Positions 10,935-34,480 of a stretch of DNA of 64,000 nt are shown piece after piece. Position 1 is the stretch's first letter. The number at the start of each line of letters is the position of its first letter. This stretch comes from Anoplopoma fimbria (Eukaryota; Chordata; Actinopteri; Perciformes; Anoplopomatidae): NCBI RefSeq assembly GCF_027596085.1, contig NC_072465.1, positions 11,332,553 to 11,396,552 on the forward strand, given 5' to 3'. The translations under genes and the position numbers were made by a program. Below the pieces are notes generated by a model. That model was not told where the DNA came from. It saw only the letters and a program-made list of their open reading frames with translations, and made no database searches.

Positions 10935-12175
10935 CTGAGGTCTGAGCCAGTTTTCCTATCTTTGTCGCTCGGAGGTCACTAAATTGAACGTGGAATCGGT
11001 GTGTTCGTACGCAAAGACGATGTCGGACTCCGTAGTATTCTCTGGCCCTCTCCCTAATCTGGTCAATGATGAGATGTATAGCCGCATGTCATCATTCCGC
11101 CGCTGGCTGTCGAGGTGGTGTCCTGCAAACAATGTGGGCTTCGTAGACAATTGGCATACTTTCTGGGGAAAACCTGGTCTGATTAGGAGAGACGGCATCC
11201 ATCCTACTTTGGATGGAGCGGATCTCATCTCTAGAAATCTGACCCAGTTCATTAGTGGACCTAATCCATGACCCAGAGTTCAGACCAGGAAGCAGAAGCA
11301 GAGTCGCAGTCTTTCACACTTCTCTGCGCTTCCTTTGGAGCAGTTACCCACCCAGTTACCCACCCAAAACCCTATAGAGACTGTGTCTGCCCCACGGCCA
11401 CTTCAATTATTTAAAGTCAACAGAAGAGGAGTTATACAAAATAACTTAATAAAAGTTAAGGCAACCGATGCAACAGTGCATCAAAACAGGACAGTTAAAT
11501 GTGGACTCTTAAATATTAGATCTCTGTCATCTAAGGGTGTACTTGTAAATGATTTAATATCAGATAATCATATTGATTTATTTTGTCTTACTGAAACCTG
11601 TCTGTGTCATGAAGAGAACGTTAGCCTTAATGAATCAACTCCTCCAAGTTATATTAATACTCATATTCCTCGAGGCACAGGCCGAGGAGGTGGAGTAGCA
11701 GCTATCTTTGACTCAAGCCTATTAATAAACCCTAAACCTAAATTAAATTACAACTCATTTGAAAGCCTTGTTCTTAGTCTTTCAAACCCGAGCGGGAAAG
11801 CATTAAAGTCAATTTTATTTGTTATAGTGTATCGTGCACCAGGTGCGTATTCTGAATTCCTATCTGAATTCTCAGAGTTTTTATCTAGTTTAGTCCTTAA
11901 GACAGATAAAGTTATTATTGTAGGGGATTTTAATATTCATGTGGATGTGTATAATGATAGCCTTAGTACTGCGTTTGGTTCATTATTAGATTCTATTGGC
12001 TTCTGTCAGTGTGTACATAAACCGACTCACTGTTTTAACCATACCCTCGACCTTGTTCTGGTTTATGGTATTGAAGTAGAAAATGTAATTGTCTCTCAAC
12101 AGAACTCTCTTTTATCGGACCATTTTCTAATAACCTTTGAATTTGTTCTACCAGAGTGTACGCCAGAGAGGCAGA
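10935..12175 (+). mobile_element. Truncated L2-type LINE (esterase ORF1 end plus endonuclease)
   Basis: Two neighbouring open frames on the plus strand correspond to the 3' end of ORF1 and the 5' end of ORF2 of an L2/CR1-group LINE. The 5' border is unclear (about 10.93 kb). The reverse transcriptase is absent: ORF2 stops abruptly near 12.17 kb and runs into unrelated DNA. The element is better preserved than the L2 remnant at 0.9-2.3 kb. Confidence 0.85.
10984..11271 (+). CDS. LINE ORF1 remnant with SGNH/GDSL esterase C-terminal block
   Basis: The 95-residue frame ends in a typical esterase-type ORF1 segment: FVDNWHTFWGKPGLIRRDGI, followed by HPTLDGADLISRNL. The D-x-x-H pair of the SGNH catalytic block (RRDGIHPT) is visible. 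SGNH-type esterase ORF1 proteins are known in L2 and CR1 LINEs of fish. The N-terminal part with the nucleophile serine is missing or out of frame, so this is a partial, probably non-functional product. Confidence 0.7.
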   Translation: MNVESVCSYAKTMSDSVVFSGPLPNLVNDEMYSRMSSFRRWLSRWCPANNVGFVDNWHTFWGKPGLIRRDGIHPTLDGADLISRNLTQFISGPNP

Positions 12176-12192
12176 GGCTATGTTGTTGCTAG
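11335..12192 (+). CDS. LINE ORF2 fragment: APE-type endonuclease domain
   Basis: An open frame of 285 codons covers a nearly whole apurinic-like endonuclease domain. Recognisable blocks in order are [22 protein letters not shown] (metal-binding E), [36 protein letters not shown] (D and N of the active site), HTLDLVL and [10 protein letters not shown] (D and H). All key residues expected for this domain appear present. The frame then ends in about 12 residues (PERQRLCCC) that look unrelated, so the reverse transcriptase part has been lost. Confidence 0.8.
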   Translation: MEQLPTQLPTQNPIETVSAPRPLQLFKVNRRGVIQNNLIKVKATDATVHQNRTVKCGLLNIRSLSSKGVLVNDLISDNHIDLFCLTETCLCHEENVSLNESTPPSYINTHIPRGTGRGGGVAAIFDSSLLINPKPKLNYNSFESLVLSLSNPSGKALKSILFVIVYRAPGAYSEFLSEFSEFLSSLVLKTDKVIIVGDFNIHVDVYNDSLSTAFGSLLDSIGFCQCVHKPTHCFNHTLDLVLVYGIEVENVIVSQQNSLLSDHFLITFEFVLPECTPERQRLCCC

Positions 12193-12490
12193 CACAGCAA
12201 TGGTAGATGTATTTCCTTGTTTAGATCCTATATCCAATAGAATCCTCACACATGCCAGGCTGATGTAGAACTAACCCTATTTGGATATAGCAGAACTTAA
12301 CTGGTCTGGGGAAGGTTAAATACTGTGCTCAAGGACACCATCTTCAGAATTGGGTAGCAGTCTGCTGTGTTTCACACGTGGTGTTTCCCTGTTCTCCTCG
12401 ATCGAGAAACAATAAATGTTACTGCTTAAGACATCTGGGTCTGCTGACATTTTTCTGTCTCGAGGGAACTAGCTCTAAGATTTCCATCAC
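12176..12490 (+). repeat. Unidentified sequence joined to the L2 fragment, possibly an LTR
   Basis: Right after the endonuclease the sequence changes character. It starts TGTTGTTGCTAG and reaches an AATAAA at about 12410, followed by some 75 bases ending in CATCACA. This layout would suit an LTR (U3, poly(A) signal, R/U5), but I see no convincing target duplication and no primer-binding site. Another repeat or plain flanking DNA is possible. Confidence 0.25.
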
Positions 12491-14841
12491 ACTAAAAAAA
12501 AAAAAATTGGGATTTGTTGAGCTGACTAAAATACTCTAGGTCACAATAGCAGCTCACTGGGAATTGTACTAATTGAACACATTGTGGTCCATTGATTACC
12601 CAAATCCTGGAAATAATAAGGACATTTGTGCAAATGCTAGGTGTTTGTGTCCAATTTTCTTAAATACAATTGTTGTAGGAAAATGTCTATATTAGTATAT
12701 TATCTCTGCTCTATGCATTGACGTTCTTATGCCCACAATTTATTGAACACATTGTGACTTTTTCTAGCACACAATGGAGGACCAATGGATGTCCTCAAGG
12801 TTACTCCACATTAACATGAAGCTCCCAGATTCAGTGTGAACATTTTTTATTTAAAAAAACTGTACAAAATAAACTGCTTTGCTTGTCTGATAACAAACTT
12901 ATATATGCACTGTTGTTTCCCTCTGACCAAACACGTAGCTTTTTATTGTAAGGATTTGATAGCTTTCGTACCTAGCATAGACTGTATAAAATAGGGACGT
13001 AGTAAAACCAAATATCATTAGATCATTTTCAGAACACAGACTATCGTCACATTTTGTTAGTTGAGAGGCTTTTATACGAATGCTGCGAGAATGATTCCCC
13101 AGAACGCAAAATGAGTCTGGAAGTCAATGGACTTCTGAATGTGTTTTTGGTTTCTATGCCTGAAATAATACCTGCTGTTAACAAGCTGAAGAGATTTTAA
13201 CGTTACGCGGCATATAAAGGCAGTTGCTATAGTCACATGAGCGTGGCGTAGTTTGTTTTATATCCTAACGTTAGCTTTATTCTTCTGCCGATTGCATTTA
13301 AGCTTCAATAATAATAAAAGCAGTGTTCATCTGTGAAGATTATCTTGCTGAACAAAACTTGCAAGTATCATAAATGTTTGTTAGCAACAGAGTTCCTTTT
13401 CTGCAATAAAAAATCCCATTGGCTTTTTGTGGAGGGAACCTGCGCGACGCTAACTTCCTGGTTTGCATACAAAGTTTCATCATCCCTGCAGCACTCTATG
13501 ACTAGACAATGCAATTCTTTTTTTAGTGTGTTTTGTAAATTGTTGTAACATTTTTGTCCTAATGATACAATTAAAGCATTTGCATATGCGTTAAGTGAAT
13601 TTATTTCTTAATAACGTGTAAGTTTAAACCTCTTTATCACAGTGTGAATATGTGGAAACACTGCATTCTCTGTGTTGATGATAATTATTGTTTGAAGGAT
13701 CCATATGATAATGATTTGTTAACATGAAACAATGATGACATTTAATGTTGGACCTATACAATGATACTCTAAAAAACAACATGCACGTTGGACTAGATCA
13801 TTTAATATTGTTGAGCTTTGCACAGAGAATCTCGGTTGTGAAAACGGAGTCAAAGCAAACAGAAATGACCATGAATTACATACTGACTACAGTAAATCAC
13901 TTTGGCTTACAAGGCATTTGGTCAGCGTTTGTATCATACAAGTCTGGTTTGATTCATATTCTCAAACATATTTAACCATTCAAATAGCATTCCCTGACAT
14001 TTCTTACAAAATGTAATTCTTAGATTAAAAAAAATATGACACTCTTTGCAAGTAAAATCATAATAAACATAAAAGCTATTGCGTACTATTTAGAGTCATA
14101 CAATGATGCACAGAGAATAATTACATCATCACTCATATCAGCTTTAAAGATTTTTTTCTGATTGTATCTGTCTGTCCAGTGCATGTCTGTCACTGTGCAG
14201 ATTTATATTAAAACCTGAAACTATCACATCTGATAGACACCTTTACATTAAATATCTTGGTCCATAGATATTTTTCAGAATCTTGACTTTGAGTCATATT
14301 GTAGGAATGTGCCATGTTTACCAACAACAGTTTACTACTACAATCATGTACTTCATATTACTCCTAATATATTCACATATCTGAAAAATGTTACAGGCTA
14401 TAAGGCATTGGAAGGCATAGCAGTAAACTATATGGGCTTACTACTGTGTGCGGTTTACAAACCATTGTTATTACTTTAATACATTCATATTTCTAAGCAG
14501 AATGAAAATATTTGGATTTTATTAAATCTGACGAATATTTTTTGTTAAATTTAGATTGTTGAGAGCACATACATTTTTTTGACATTGTATTTGATTGAAA
14601 ATTCACAATATTATTCAGTTCACATTACAAATGTAAACAAACGAATGGGATGTTTTCACTACAGTAATTACCTGTACCTGAAGCAGCTGTTAGGGCACCT
14701 CTAAACCTGACCCAATTGTTCAACTGAAATAATTAAACTAAACTCCAGTCAAATGTATAAAATGCGAGTTCATTTTGAGAATAAGATGTAGGCAGTATGG
14801 TCAGAGTTTCTGCTTTGTGGAGGCCAGGGTGGAGTCGCTGA
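12491..14841. other. Gene-free DNA downstream of serinc3
   Basis: No coding exon was found. Roughly 12.96-13.51 kb has phrases common in dispersed fish repeats (GACTGTATAAAATAGGGACG; TCATCCCTGCAGCACTCTAT). The rest is AT-rich and probably includes the 3' UTR of serinc3; an ATTAAA on the minus strand lies near 14475-14480. Confidence 0.4.
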
Positions 14842-26161
<11,320 letters not shown>

Positions 26162-26404
26162 GTCTTTTCCAGTTCCAGCACCGTTACAGGAGCGGACAGT
26201 CCGTGTGGTAAATCCGTGTTCTTCCTCCAGTCACGTCTGCTCTGTTCCTCCAGGGTGGATCCCAAACACACACAGCAGGGTAACTAACTGAGGCGGCCGG
26301 GCAGGACGCAACACGGACAGTTCAAATAGCTCAACGTGCTTGGCTTGTAAGGTACAGTTATGATTCCCCCCCCGGTCAGTGCGTCTGTGAGGGCGTCATG
26401 CTAG

Positions 26405-26412
26405 TGACGTCA
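26405..26412. promoter_or_regulatory. CRE site upstream of serinc3
   Basis: A second perfect TGACGTCA lies about 245 bases upstream of the serinc3 ATG. With the site at 26035 it brackets exon 1, suggesting a CREB/ATF-responsive promoter; this is inferred from sequence only. Confidence 0.5.
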
Positions 26413-26419
26413 TTGCGAC

Positions 26420-28590
26420 GTTGACCTGTGAACGTGAACCTAATGTGGTTTGACCTATTTAAATAATCAATAGAAAAACTTTGTGATTTAAAGCTTCATT
26501 TGGATTTATGACCTTTTATAACAGGTATTCATTTGTAATATTTGACATTAAAACACACTCAGTACATACAGTAATAGGCCTCGTTTATGACAGTTATTTT
26601 AATTATTTGATGTATTATAGATTATATTTTTGACTAATCCTTTGGTCTGTATAATATCAGGAACTTATTTACTTTGTCAAACCAAAAGTCTCAAATCCAA
26701 ATGTACATATTTTATCACTATATAAAACGGAGAAAAGCAAAGATCCTCACATTTGACAAGCCTGAACCAGAGAATGGATGGCACATTTACTTGATAAATG
26801 AATGGTAAATAAATTGTTGAATAATCTTCTGTCAATCTTCAAAATTACCATAAATGTTTTGTAGTCATCAGATTTTAATTTCCTTGTACTTTTGGTAATT
26901 TCCCGTGAGGTTATAACACCTTGTAACATTTGCAATGTAATCTTTAGGCCTACGTTTAATTTAAAACCATCTCACTACACAGACACAAGTAGACAAAAAC
27001 ACTAATTAGATTGTTTTTTCCCTTCATTTTGCTTTTTATGTTTCCCTACTTTAAATGTACTTCATCATTTACAAACAATTTTACTGTGTTGTTTTTCTTT
27101 AATTATTAAATTATGGTGATAGAACAGCTAATATCTCAGTTCTCTGACTGCACCAAAACTTGTCATGCTTTTAATTTGGCTTCATCAGTCAGGAAACGGG
27201 TTGCTTTCCAACTTCATGAGGGTTCCGGGACAGAGGATGTCGCATGTGTACAGATTGTAAAGCCCTCTGAGGCAAATTTGTGATTTTGGGCTACACAAAT
27301 TAAATTGAATTGAATTGAATTGAATGTCCTTCCCACAAGGACCAGACCAAACATTTATTATTATAATCTCACCAACCGCAGCCTCCACATGGGGGCCCAC
27401 AGGTGTTTTAGTTGTTGACCAATAAATACACTAATACATACGTAAATCAGCCCAAAGATGTTATAATCCATTTATTAAATGATTATATTCCACTTACACA
27501 GTAAACGTGTCGTCCCATCAAATGAGAGCATGATGTCAGCTGAGACATACATGTATTAGCCGTTAAAAGGTTTCTTCTCTCATGTATCATATAAAGTCTC
27601 AAATGGCAGACTCAAAATGTGTCTTTGCAGTCAGTTCAAACATTAAGGATCTTCCCTTGGACAGCGAGTGTAGTTATTGAGCTCACAGTCAAAATGATGG
27701 GATCAGTTAGTAGTGTCTGAGTTAAACCACAAACACACTGAGCCAGATCATGATGTTTGAACAAAAAGACAGTCTTCAGCCAGTATATTAGCAAACACAC
27801 TAACAGCACAACAGTCAGCTTGAGACTCGGGATCCCACTGTTCCTCTGCAGCCATTCTTGTTTTCAGTCAGTAGATGGAGGCGTTTCATAAGGAGTCAGC
27901 ATCAAGTCACTTAGATCCATCGTTCTCGTCTCTGTCTCACAGTAAAGTCTTTAGCCAGGGGTTTCTGTTCAGGTCCACACAGAGAAAATGACTAGTTGAC
28001 TGAACACAAGTGTAGAGGCATGCATCACTTAATGAATGGAACAGAACAGTTTTGATGGAAGTTTAGCTCATATTATTTAGTGATCTCACTGACATGGTCC
28101 ATGATGGTGGCGTCATCAAACAGGCAGTAAAACATCACCAGGTTATAGATTTGACATATTTTAATATTGCTGATATTTATGTGTGGAAATATTTATAGAA
28201 GTTGGAGGACAAACCCATCGACCAAGCGACCAGAAGAGTCAGCCCTTCGTCCCGCTACTGTGGGCGGGGGGAGAAAGAGAGCGCTATATATTCAGAAATC
28301 ATGTGAATACGGGCTGGTGCACACTGGTCGGCTTTGAGTTTGATGTTATCATTAAAGTATAAATCAATTAAATGGAATATGCTGCAAATAGCTTTTTATG
28401 TTTATTTATAATTCATTGAAGCTACTAGGTAGAGTTCACAGTGCATTGTAGCCATTTAGTTCATCTAGAGTAACATGCAGTAACATGTTCCATCCATGCA
28501 ATGAGCCCTCCACAAGATGGAATCTAGTTCACTGTATTCATGTCCTTTAGAGCGTTTATAATGAACAGTAATATTACCTTCAGTTCGCTC
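26420..28590. other. Gene-free AT-rich DNA upstream of serinc3
   Basis: I find no coding exon. Apart from the repeat at 27.19-27.33 kb the sequence is AT-rich and featureless. Short open frames have no recognisable product. Confidence 0.45.
27188..27327 (+). repeat. Dispersed teleost repeat (GAATT tail)
   Basis: The body contains GGTTCCGGGACAGAGGATGT and GTGATTTTGGGCTACACAAA, and ends in a (TTGAA)n-type run. The same family occurs in reverse complement at 54.03-54.14 kb. The A-rich variable tail suggests a retroposed element, but I cannot name the family. Confidence 0.7.
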
Positions 28591-28612
28591 ATCCTAGTTC
28601 CATGACAGTAGC

Positions 28613-28675
28613 ATCCCATTAGAAATCGCTTTGGATAAAAGCGTCTGCTAAATGACTGTAATGTAATGTAATGTA
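28613..28675 (-). mobile_element. 63-bp retro-insertion flanked by a perfect 22-bp target duplication
   Basis: The insert reads CGCTTTGGATAAAAGCGTCT, then CTGCTAAATGACTGTAATG with three ATGTA-type tail units. It is exactly flanked by the same 22 bases at 28591-28612 and 28676-28697 (they start ATCCTAGTTCC and end GACAGTAGC). The same family is present at 40.16 kb in the other orientation. Long duplications and a short repetitive tail are hallmarks of target-primed reverse transcription. Confidence 0.85.
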
Positions 28676-28697
28676 ATCCTAGTTCCATGACAGTAGC

Positions 28698-30800
28698 CCC
28701 ATTTGGATTCAGCCAGAGACCACTTTCCATTCAGGAGAAGCCCCCTTGTGCTCTGGACCCATCAGCTTCTCATACTGTGTTGAATATAGAGATGTTGGAG
28801 TGGGTCAGTATTGTAGGCAACATTATTGAGGTTTGAGGGTTTCAAATACAGACTCTTTTCCTAACCCCCATGATCCCCATGATTAACCCTACACCTACCT
28901 TATCAGCCTAGATCTGATGTTGATCCTTGTGCTAGACTTTACTCAAAATTACTTTTAGGCAGCATGAGAGATCTGGGGACCAGTTCCTTGTGGTAATTCT
29001 CCCTAGCCATCAGTGCAGGAGGGCACAAATGAAAAGTACTTAGTATTTTCAGATTTTATTAAGAACTGCAGTGCATAATTAACATAATAGCTGCAGGTAT
29101 AAGTATATTAAAAGAATATATATATATATTTTGCGCCAGGCATTGAATATGTCTCAGTCATGAGATCAAAACAAAAGTTTGATTTAACGAAATTTGAGAT
29201 GGTATGTGCTTGTTATTATCAATTTAGAAAATGTATTTGTGTATCACGATATCTTGGTATAAGATTTCATGAGAGTACAATTCTATTGAATGACAATTAA
29301 TCAATATATAGAATTATTGCAGAGCCCTTTGGTGCAAAACATTTTGGACGGTTTCTGCTCAAGGAATCCAATATGAGAGCCTGCTTAGAGTTTGCGTTTC
29401 TGCAGAGTTTCAAATAGTGGCTCATGGCCAGCATAAAAAACATTCTGTCTGGATGTGCAGGTTTGCGGAGTGTGTGATAAACTCAGCATGAGAAATATCT
29501 CATCTGTAATGACCTGTCTGGATACCGTCTCGCCCAGTGAGCTGTTGTTATTTTACCAGCAGATGCTTGAGTGTATTTTAGGCTGAATGAGTAATCTCTG
29601 TTTACATACTTCTTGCAAACTCACTGCATCAACTAGTTCCAGGTCCAGGTGAAAACACTGGTGGTCTTTCTTCGTTGGACAGATGTGGAAAACGAGTGAG
29701 GTCGACTTTTTAGGGCCAATGGAAATTCACTTTTGATGTTGAACTGAAATATGACAGAACAATTTTTCTGTTGGACTCGGGATTGTGAAACCCACTCTAC
29801 AAATAATTCCAAAGCAAAGCATACAGCACACACAGTAAAATGTAACACAGGTCCCGAAGTGCAGTTTGATCTGAATGTAATAATCTAGTCATGTATAAAC
29901 CTGTCAGGCTTAAGTCATCTCTTTCAACACTTTTGTGTCAAAGTCCTCACGAACTCACTAGAATGACATTCAGAGCTGCATCTAAGTGTGTGATAGAAAA
30001 ACATGTGCACAAATAATGGCTGTTTTTTGCAAAATAATCTCACTCAGTTTTCAACGTTCAGGTTAGTCCAAATTCCAGTTTACAGGAATTTACACTTGAC
30101 ATATAATGAGAGCTCCAGCAACTTACTGGGCTGATTCAAGACAGGATAATATGGCAACTATGGTATTTTTCCACAGGTCAGACAACCAAGAGGAGTCCGA
30201 CGGTCAGAACAAACCTCCAGGTTGGTCAAAATATTTGTAGATTTGTAGTGTGCTTGACTTGGCCTTTAGCCCTAATTCTTCTTGTTTTTGGGGACCTCTA
30301 GTGGTTAAATGTCTCACCCTACTGCAGTGATGTAGACTTGTACTGGGGTGTGTGTCAGTGATCCGTGACATCACTGTTGGTTGGTTATAGGTGCAACAGA
30401 GTACATTTCCTACGACACTCATTATCAGTGATGTTTGGCGCAGTTATGTCATGTACAATATAAGCTGAGTTCCAGACTAAAGATTAAATCACTCAATACA
30501 TGATCAAGCGTTATTTCTTGGACAATTTAAACCTTTATCAGATAGCAGTAGTAGAAAGGTGACGGAAAATGAGGCAGAGAGAGATGAGGAATGACATGGA
30601 AAGAAGGTCAGAGATTGGATTGAATTGGTAGGCAAAGTTCTGTGTCTTTCCTTTATCCACAGGAGTTTAAGTATGAAATTCAGCTTTTAACTTCAAGGCC
30701 ATGCTTATAAGACACACATTCCCATTTCCTCCCAGCTCACCGCCGATGCTTTGAAACTTAAAGCAAAAATATTCGTTATTTAAGTTCACTGACAGAGCAC
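28698..30800. other. Gene-free DNA
   Basis: No exon, RNA gene or clear repeat was recognised. A short TA run lies near 29118-29132. Confidence 0.45.
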
Positions 30801-30809
30801 ACAGTGTTG

Positions 30810-31080
30810 AACCCAAATGGATTGCTTTGAGCTAAATGCTAATGTTGGAATGTTAACATGTTCACGGGGAGGTGAAATGTTAACCATGTTCACAATTTAG
30901 TTTAGCTTTTTAACATTAGCACTGAACACAAAGTACAGCTGAAGCTGAGGGGATTCCATTCATTTTGCAGGTAATAAGTATTGGAAAAATTAGCTTCATC
31001 CTCTGGGAATGTGAATGTCTTCAGCATACAATAGTTGTTGAGATATTTTAGCCTGGATCAAAGTGGTGGACTGACGTCAT
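30810..31080. repeat. Dispersed teleost repeat
   Basis: Phrases such as GAACACAAAGTACAGCTGA and CATTTTGCAGGTAATAAGTA, with the GCTAA / TTAGC-rich lead-in, match a repeat I recall from many fish introns. Borders are approximate. Confidence 0.5.
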
Positions 31081-31293
31081 CATCACTTGATCCAAATATG
31101 TCATATGTATGTAAGCCATCTAATTTATTTAATTATCGCTCTATGATTTTTTGGGACAAAATGGACCAAGAGTTTTTGCTTTCAAGACTATAGTCAAGTC
31201 ATTTCTAACTAATTCACAATAGGAAGGTGACTCATGTATCCTATGCTTTTGCGGGCCCTTTATTATTGTTTGCTGTTAAATGCAGACATAAGC

Positions 31294-31884
31294 TGTGTCC
31301 CAATCCAGTGGCTGCAGCCTTCGGAGGAACCAGCGAAGGCTCGACTGAGCGTCACCAGCTTTTCGCGCCCCCACCCTTTTGCCGCTCCTGTCTCCTAGCA
31401 ACCAGCTGTGGTTGTCATAAAAGCAGAAAAGCTAAGTTAAAAGATTAAAATGGACGAGCTGCTATAAATAGTGCAGCCGCTCTCGGTAGCGTTAGCTGGT
31501 TAATTAATAGCGTCACGTAAATTAACCGATCATTTTAACACAAGTGTGATCTTGTTGTTAGTTTTAACACTTGCATCTGTACATATTCACGTGAGTTAAA
31601 ACCCAATAATTACATTTAAATTTGAATTCTCCCGTTGCTGATCCACTAGTCGCCATGCATTAAAAAAAAAAGAAAATCAACTTCACCGGCACGCAATGAA
31701 TCTTGGGATATGTTGGGCCGTGAAGGATCCATCAGTTGTATCCTCCAAATCTGGGAAAAGTAGGCTGCATTTGTCGCCCGCATTAGAAGGAGTCATTGAA
31801 ATGGGACAGCCTTGTCGCGGCCGCTGTGACGCAATCGATCTACAAAAACACCCTCCGAAGGATGCAGCCACTGGATTGGGACAC
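31294..31884. mobile_element. MITE with 34-bp inverted ends
   Basis: Both ends read TGTGTCCCAATCCAGTGGCT, continue GCA, then one mismatch, then CCTTCGGAGG. That is 23 perfect bases plus 10 more after one mismatch (31294-31327 and, in reverse complement, 31884-31851). The 591-bp interior has no transposase. I could not identify a clear target duplication, so the superfamily is open. Confidence 0.75.
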
Positions 31885-32902
31885 ATGGTTGTAAATGTTT
31901 GACTCAGGCTGAATTATTGCTGTTTAAATTCTAATCAAGAGTGAAGGCCCTGTTTTGTGGTATCTAACCAGTCTGTCTCTATTAAATCTGATTGAATTTA
32001 CCCATTAGCTGGAGACAAACCACGATTAAAGTTTGTCTTTGTAGCTGTGTTGTACTGGAAACCAACATTTTACAGCATCATATGTATACATCTAGATTAA
32101 ATAGTTGTCTACTGTTTGTCTCAGTGTTGAAAAACGTGTCTGCTCAGAACGTGCATGTTATCGAAACTTAGAAATTATTGGGTTATGATTGTATATGTTT
32201 TGTGCCGTTGCCATGCTTCAAATCAATGATCTGTAATAATTCAACGTGAGCATCCACACGGCACCATCACGCAATATGTACAGAGACATTCCCAAGTAAA
32301 TCACTCATCAATCAATGACAGTTACGAATGTCTCTTAAAAGGTGAAACAGGTCTTGCCAGTTTTGGAAGTCGGTCAACATCATCATCCTCAGCCCACAAA
32401 CTCACTCATACACACGTCTCACAATTTCATGGCCTAAACCCGATCCAACCTGATGTCCTAGAACCCAAACACAGATTCAATCCCACAGACCAGAGCACTG
32501 TTGGGCCCCACTGGGCTCATATAATTTGCAGATCTCTAATTGGACTTATGAAGATGGTCTGATAGGCCTGTCATTTCCTCCATGACATGCATCTGTTATA
32601 GATGTCCATTAGCAGACATGCTCTGTGTTCTTTTGTGGAGAAAAGATTGTACTCATCCTGTGTTTTCCTAAAGGACTTTTGGACAGTACGCATTGAGTTG
32701 TGATTAGTGGAATTTCCATCAGGTTTCCAAAAAAGGCTTACAAGATCAGAGCCAATGAATTATCTATCACCATTTCTATCCAAACTCACCTTTTGGCTGC
32801 TCTTGATAGCATTGTTATCAGATGAATACTTATTTGGCGTGACTGTGATAAAGACCTTAAAGTTGTGTTTGTCTACAAGTTTATTTTGTTCAGAAATATT
32901 GG
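31885..32902. other. Gene-free DNA
   Basis: Nothing recognisable between the MITE and the SINE. Confidence 0.45.
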
Positions 32903-33180
32903 GTGCTGCTGTGGCATAGGAGGAAGAGCGGTGTCCACCAATCAGAAGTCAGAGGGTTGATCCCTGTCATGTTAACATATGATGAAGTGTCAGTGGCTTA
33001 ACACACCTAACACCGAATGTTTATCTCCCCTGATGAGCAGGTGGCCCCTTGTATGGTAGCCAGTGTATGAATGTGTGTGTATGAATGGGTGAATGCTGGC
33101 GTGTGTTTTAAAGCGCAACACCCAAAAAGCACAAGAATAAAAAAGCCCTGTACAAATGCAGTCCATTCACTGGTGGCATG
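32903..33180 (+). mobile_element. tRNA-derived SINE
   Basis: The head resembles a tRNA gene: an A-box-like TGGCATAGGAGG (32912-32923) and a B-box GGTTGATCCC (32955-32964). It is followed by a body with AATGGGTGAATGCTGGCGTG, a degenerate AAAGCGC block and a CTGTACAAATGCAGTCCATT end, as in common fish SINEs. It is a decayed repeat, not a functional tRNA gene. Confidence 0.7.
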
Positions 33181-34029
33181 ATGACTGCCGGGCCAATAGG
33201 CTATGGAAAGAAACGCAATTAAGCTATGAGGCTTCTGCTAAACCAGATAGTGAACTGCAGCTCAGACACAACACATTTCACGTCCAGATACCAAGATGTG
33301 GTCTTAAAGAAATTCATTTTTTAATATGACTCACATGTATGTTTACATTTATTTTATTTTTTTTATGTTTTAAATGTTTAAAAAAGGTTATACAGTATAT
33401 GTCAGTATATTTGTTTGGAAGTATGGATGTTAACTGCTAAAAGTTGACTCCAGGCTGCTGCTGACATTCCATAATCTTGGAAGATAAACTGTAACCATGC
33501 CGATTAACAATTTAACTATAAACGCGATTTGCCATTAAACTATATAGCAAGACAGCATGCACGAGGAGTCAAAAAAAAGTAAGTAACCTGCTTGGTATTG
33601 TAGTTTATTGTTGTTGTTGATTTTATAGCTATTATCTGGCATTAGCTTGTTAGCTAGCTGCATCAGGCTAACCCTGTTAACTAAAGAAAATCATGTAGGC
33701 TATATTCACTATTAGCTTTGACATTGTGGACTTATAACATAGGTTGATGTGTAGTTATAAGGATAATTGAATATTTTATGATTGTTAATTCTACTGATGT
33801 CATTAACACTGCCCTGAGTGAGTGACCGCCAATGATTCATACGTTTGTGAGGTAACACTTGCTAGCTTGTTGGTTAAAGTAAGCTAGCATGGTTGAGTTA
33901 GCTTGCACACGTTGTTAAAAATATAATATGGGACCTTTAAATAAATAATTTAAACTCACAACCAGTAATCCTATGAAATCCATCACCACAAAGGGTTTTG
34001 AATAGTTTCCCATTAGCACACTCACAGAA
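33181..34029. other. Gene-free AT-rich DNA
   Basis: No gene or clear repeat was seen. Confidence 0.45.
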
Positions 34030-34480
34030 GAGAAACATACAAGCCAGCTCTGTGGTGGGTCTGGAGCTGGACAGTCTGGAGTCAGTGGGTGAGAGGAGGA
34101 TGAAGGCCAAACTCGGAGCCATCCTGGACAATCCCTCTCACCCTCTCCATGAGGAACTGTGGCAGCTGGGCAGCTCTTTCAGCCATCGGCTGATTCTGCC
34201 AAAGAGCAGGACGGAGCGCTTCAGACGCTCATTTGTGCCCACTGCCATCAGACTGTACAACAACAGCGGAGACCACAGTCTGTCATCATGCTGACCAGCC
34301 TCCCCCATGTGGATATACTGTACATTTTTTATTTGCATTCTTATTTTTTATTTTATTCTATTTTTATTTTATTGTATAATATGTGTATTTATTATCTGTT
34401 TCTGTGTAGTTGAGCTGCTGCAACACCCGAATTTCCCCCATGGGGATCAATAAAGGAATATAATAATAATAATAATAATT
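34030..34480 (+). mobile_element. 3' end of a 5'-truncated LINE
   Basis: A plus-strand frame encodes a conserved LINE C-terminus: RRMKAKLGAILDNPSHPL, then SSFSHRLILPKSRTERFRRS and FVPTAIRLYNNS. A short 3' UTR follows, ending CCCCATGGGGATCAATAAAG and an (AAT)n tail at 34450-34480. The protein segment is homologous to that at 52.8 kb. Confidence 0.75.

Noticed and set aside
11335..12192. Host gene with an endonuclease/exonuclease domain
   Set aside because: The [10 protein letters not shown] and SDHFLITF blocks and the upstream esterase ORF are diagnostic of a LINE, not a host APEX-type gene.
32903..32980. tRNA gene
   Set aside because: A- and B-box-like words are present but no cloverleaf can be drawn; a SINE body follows directly.
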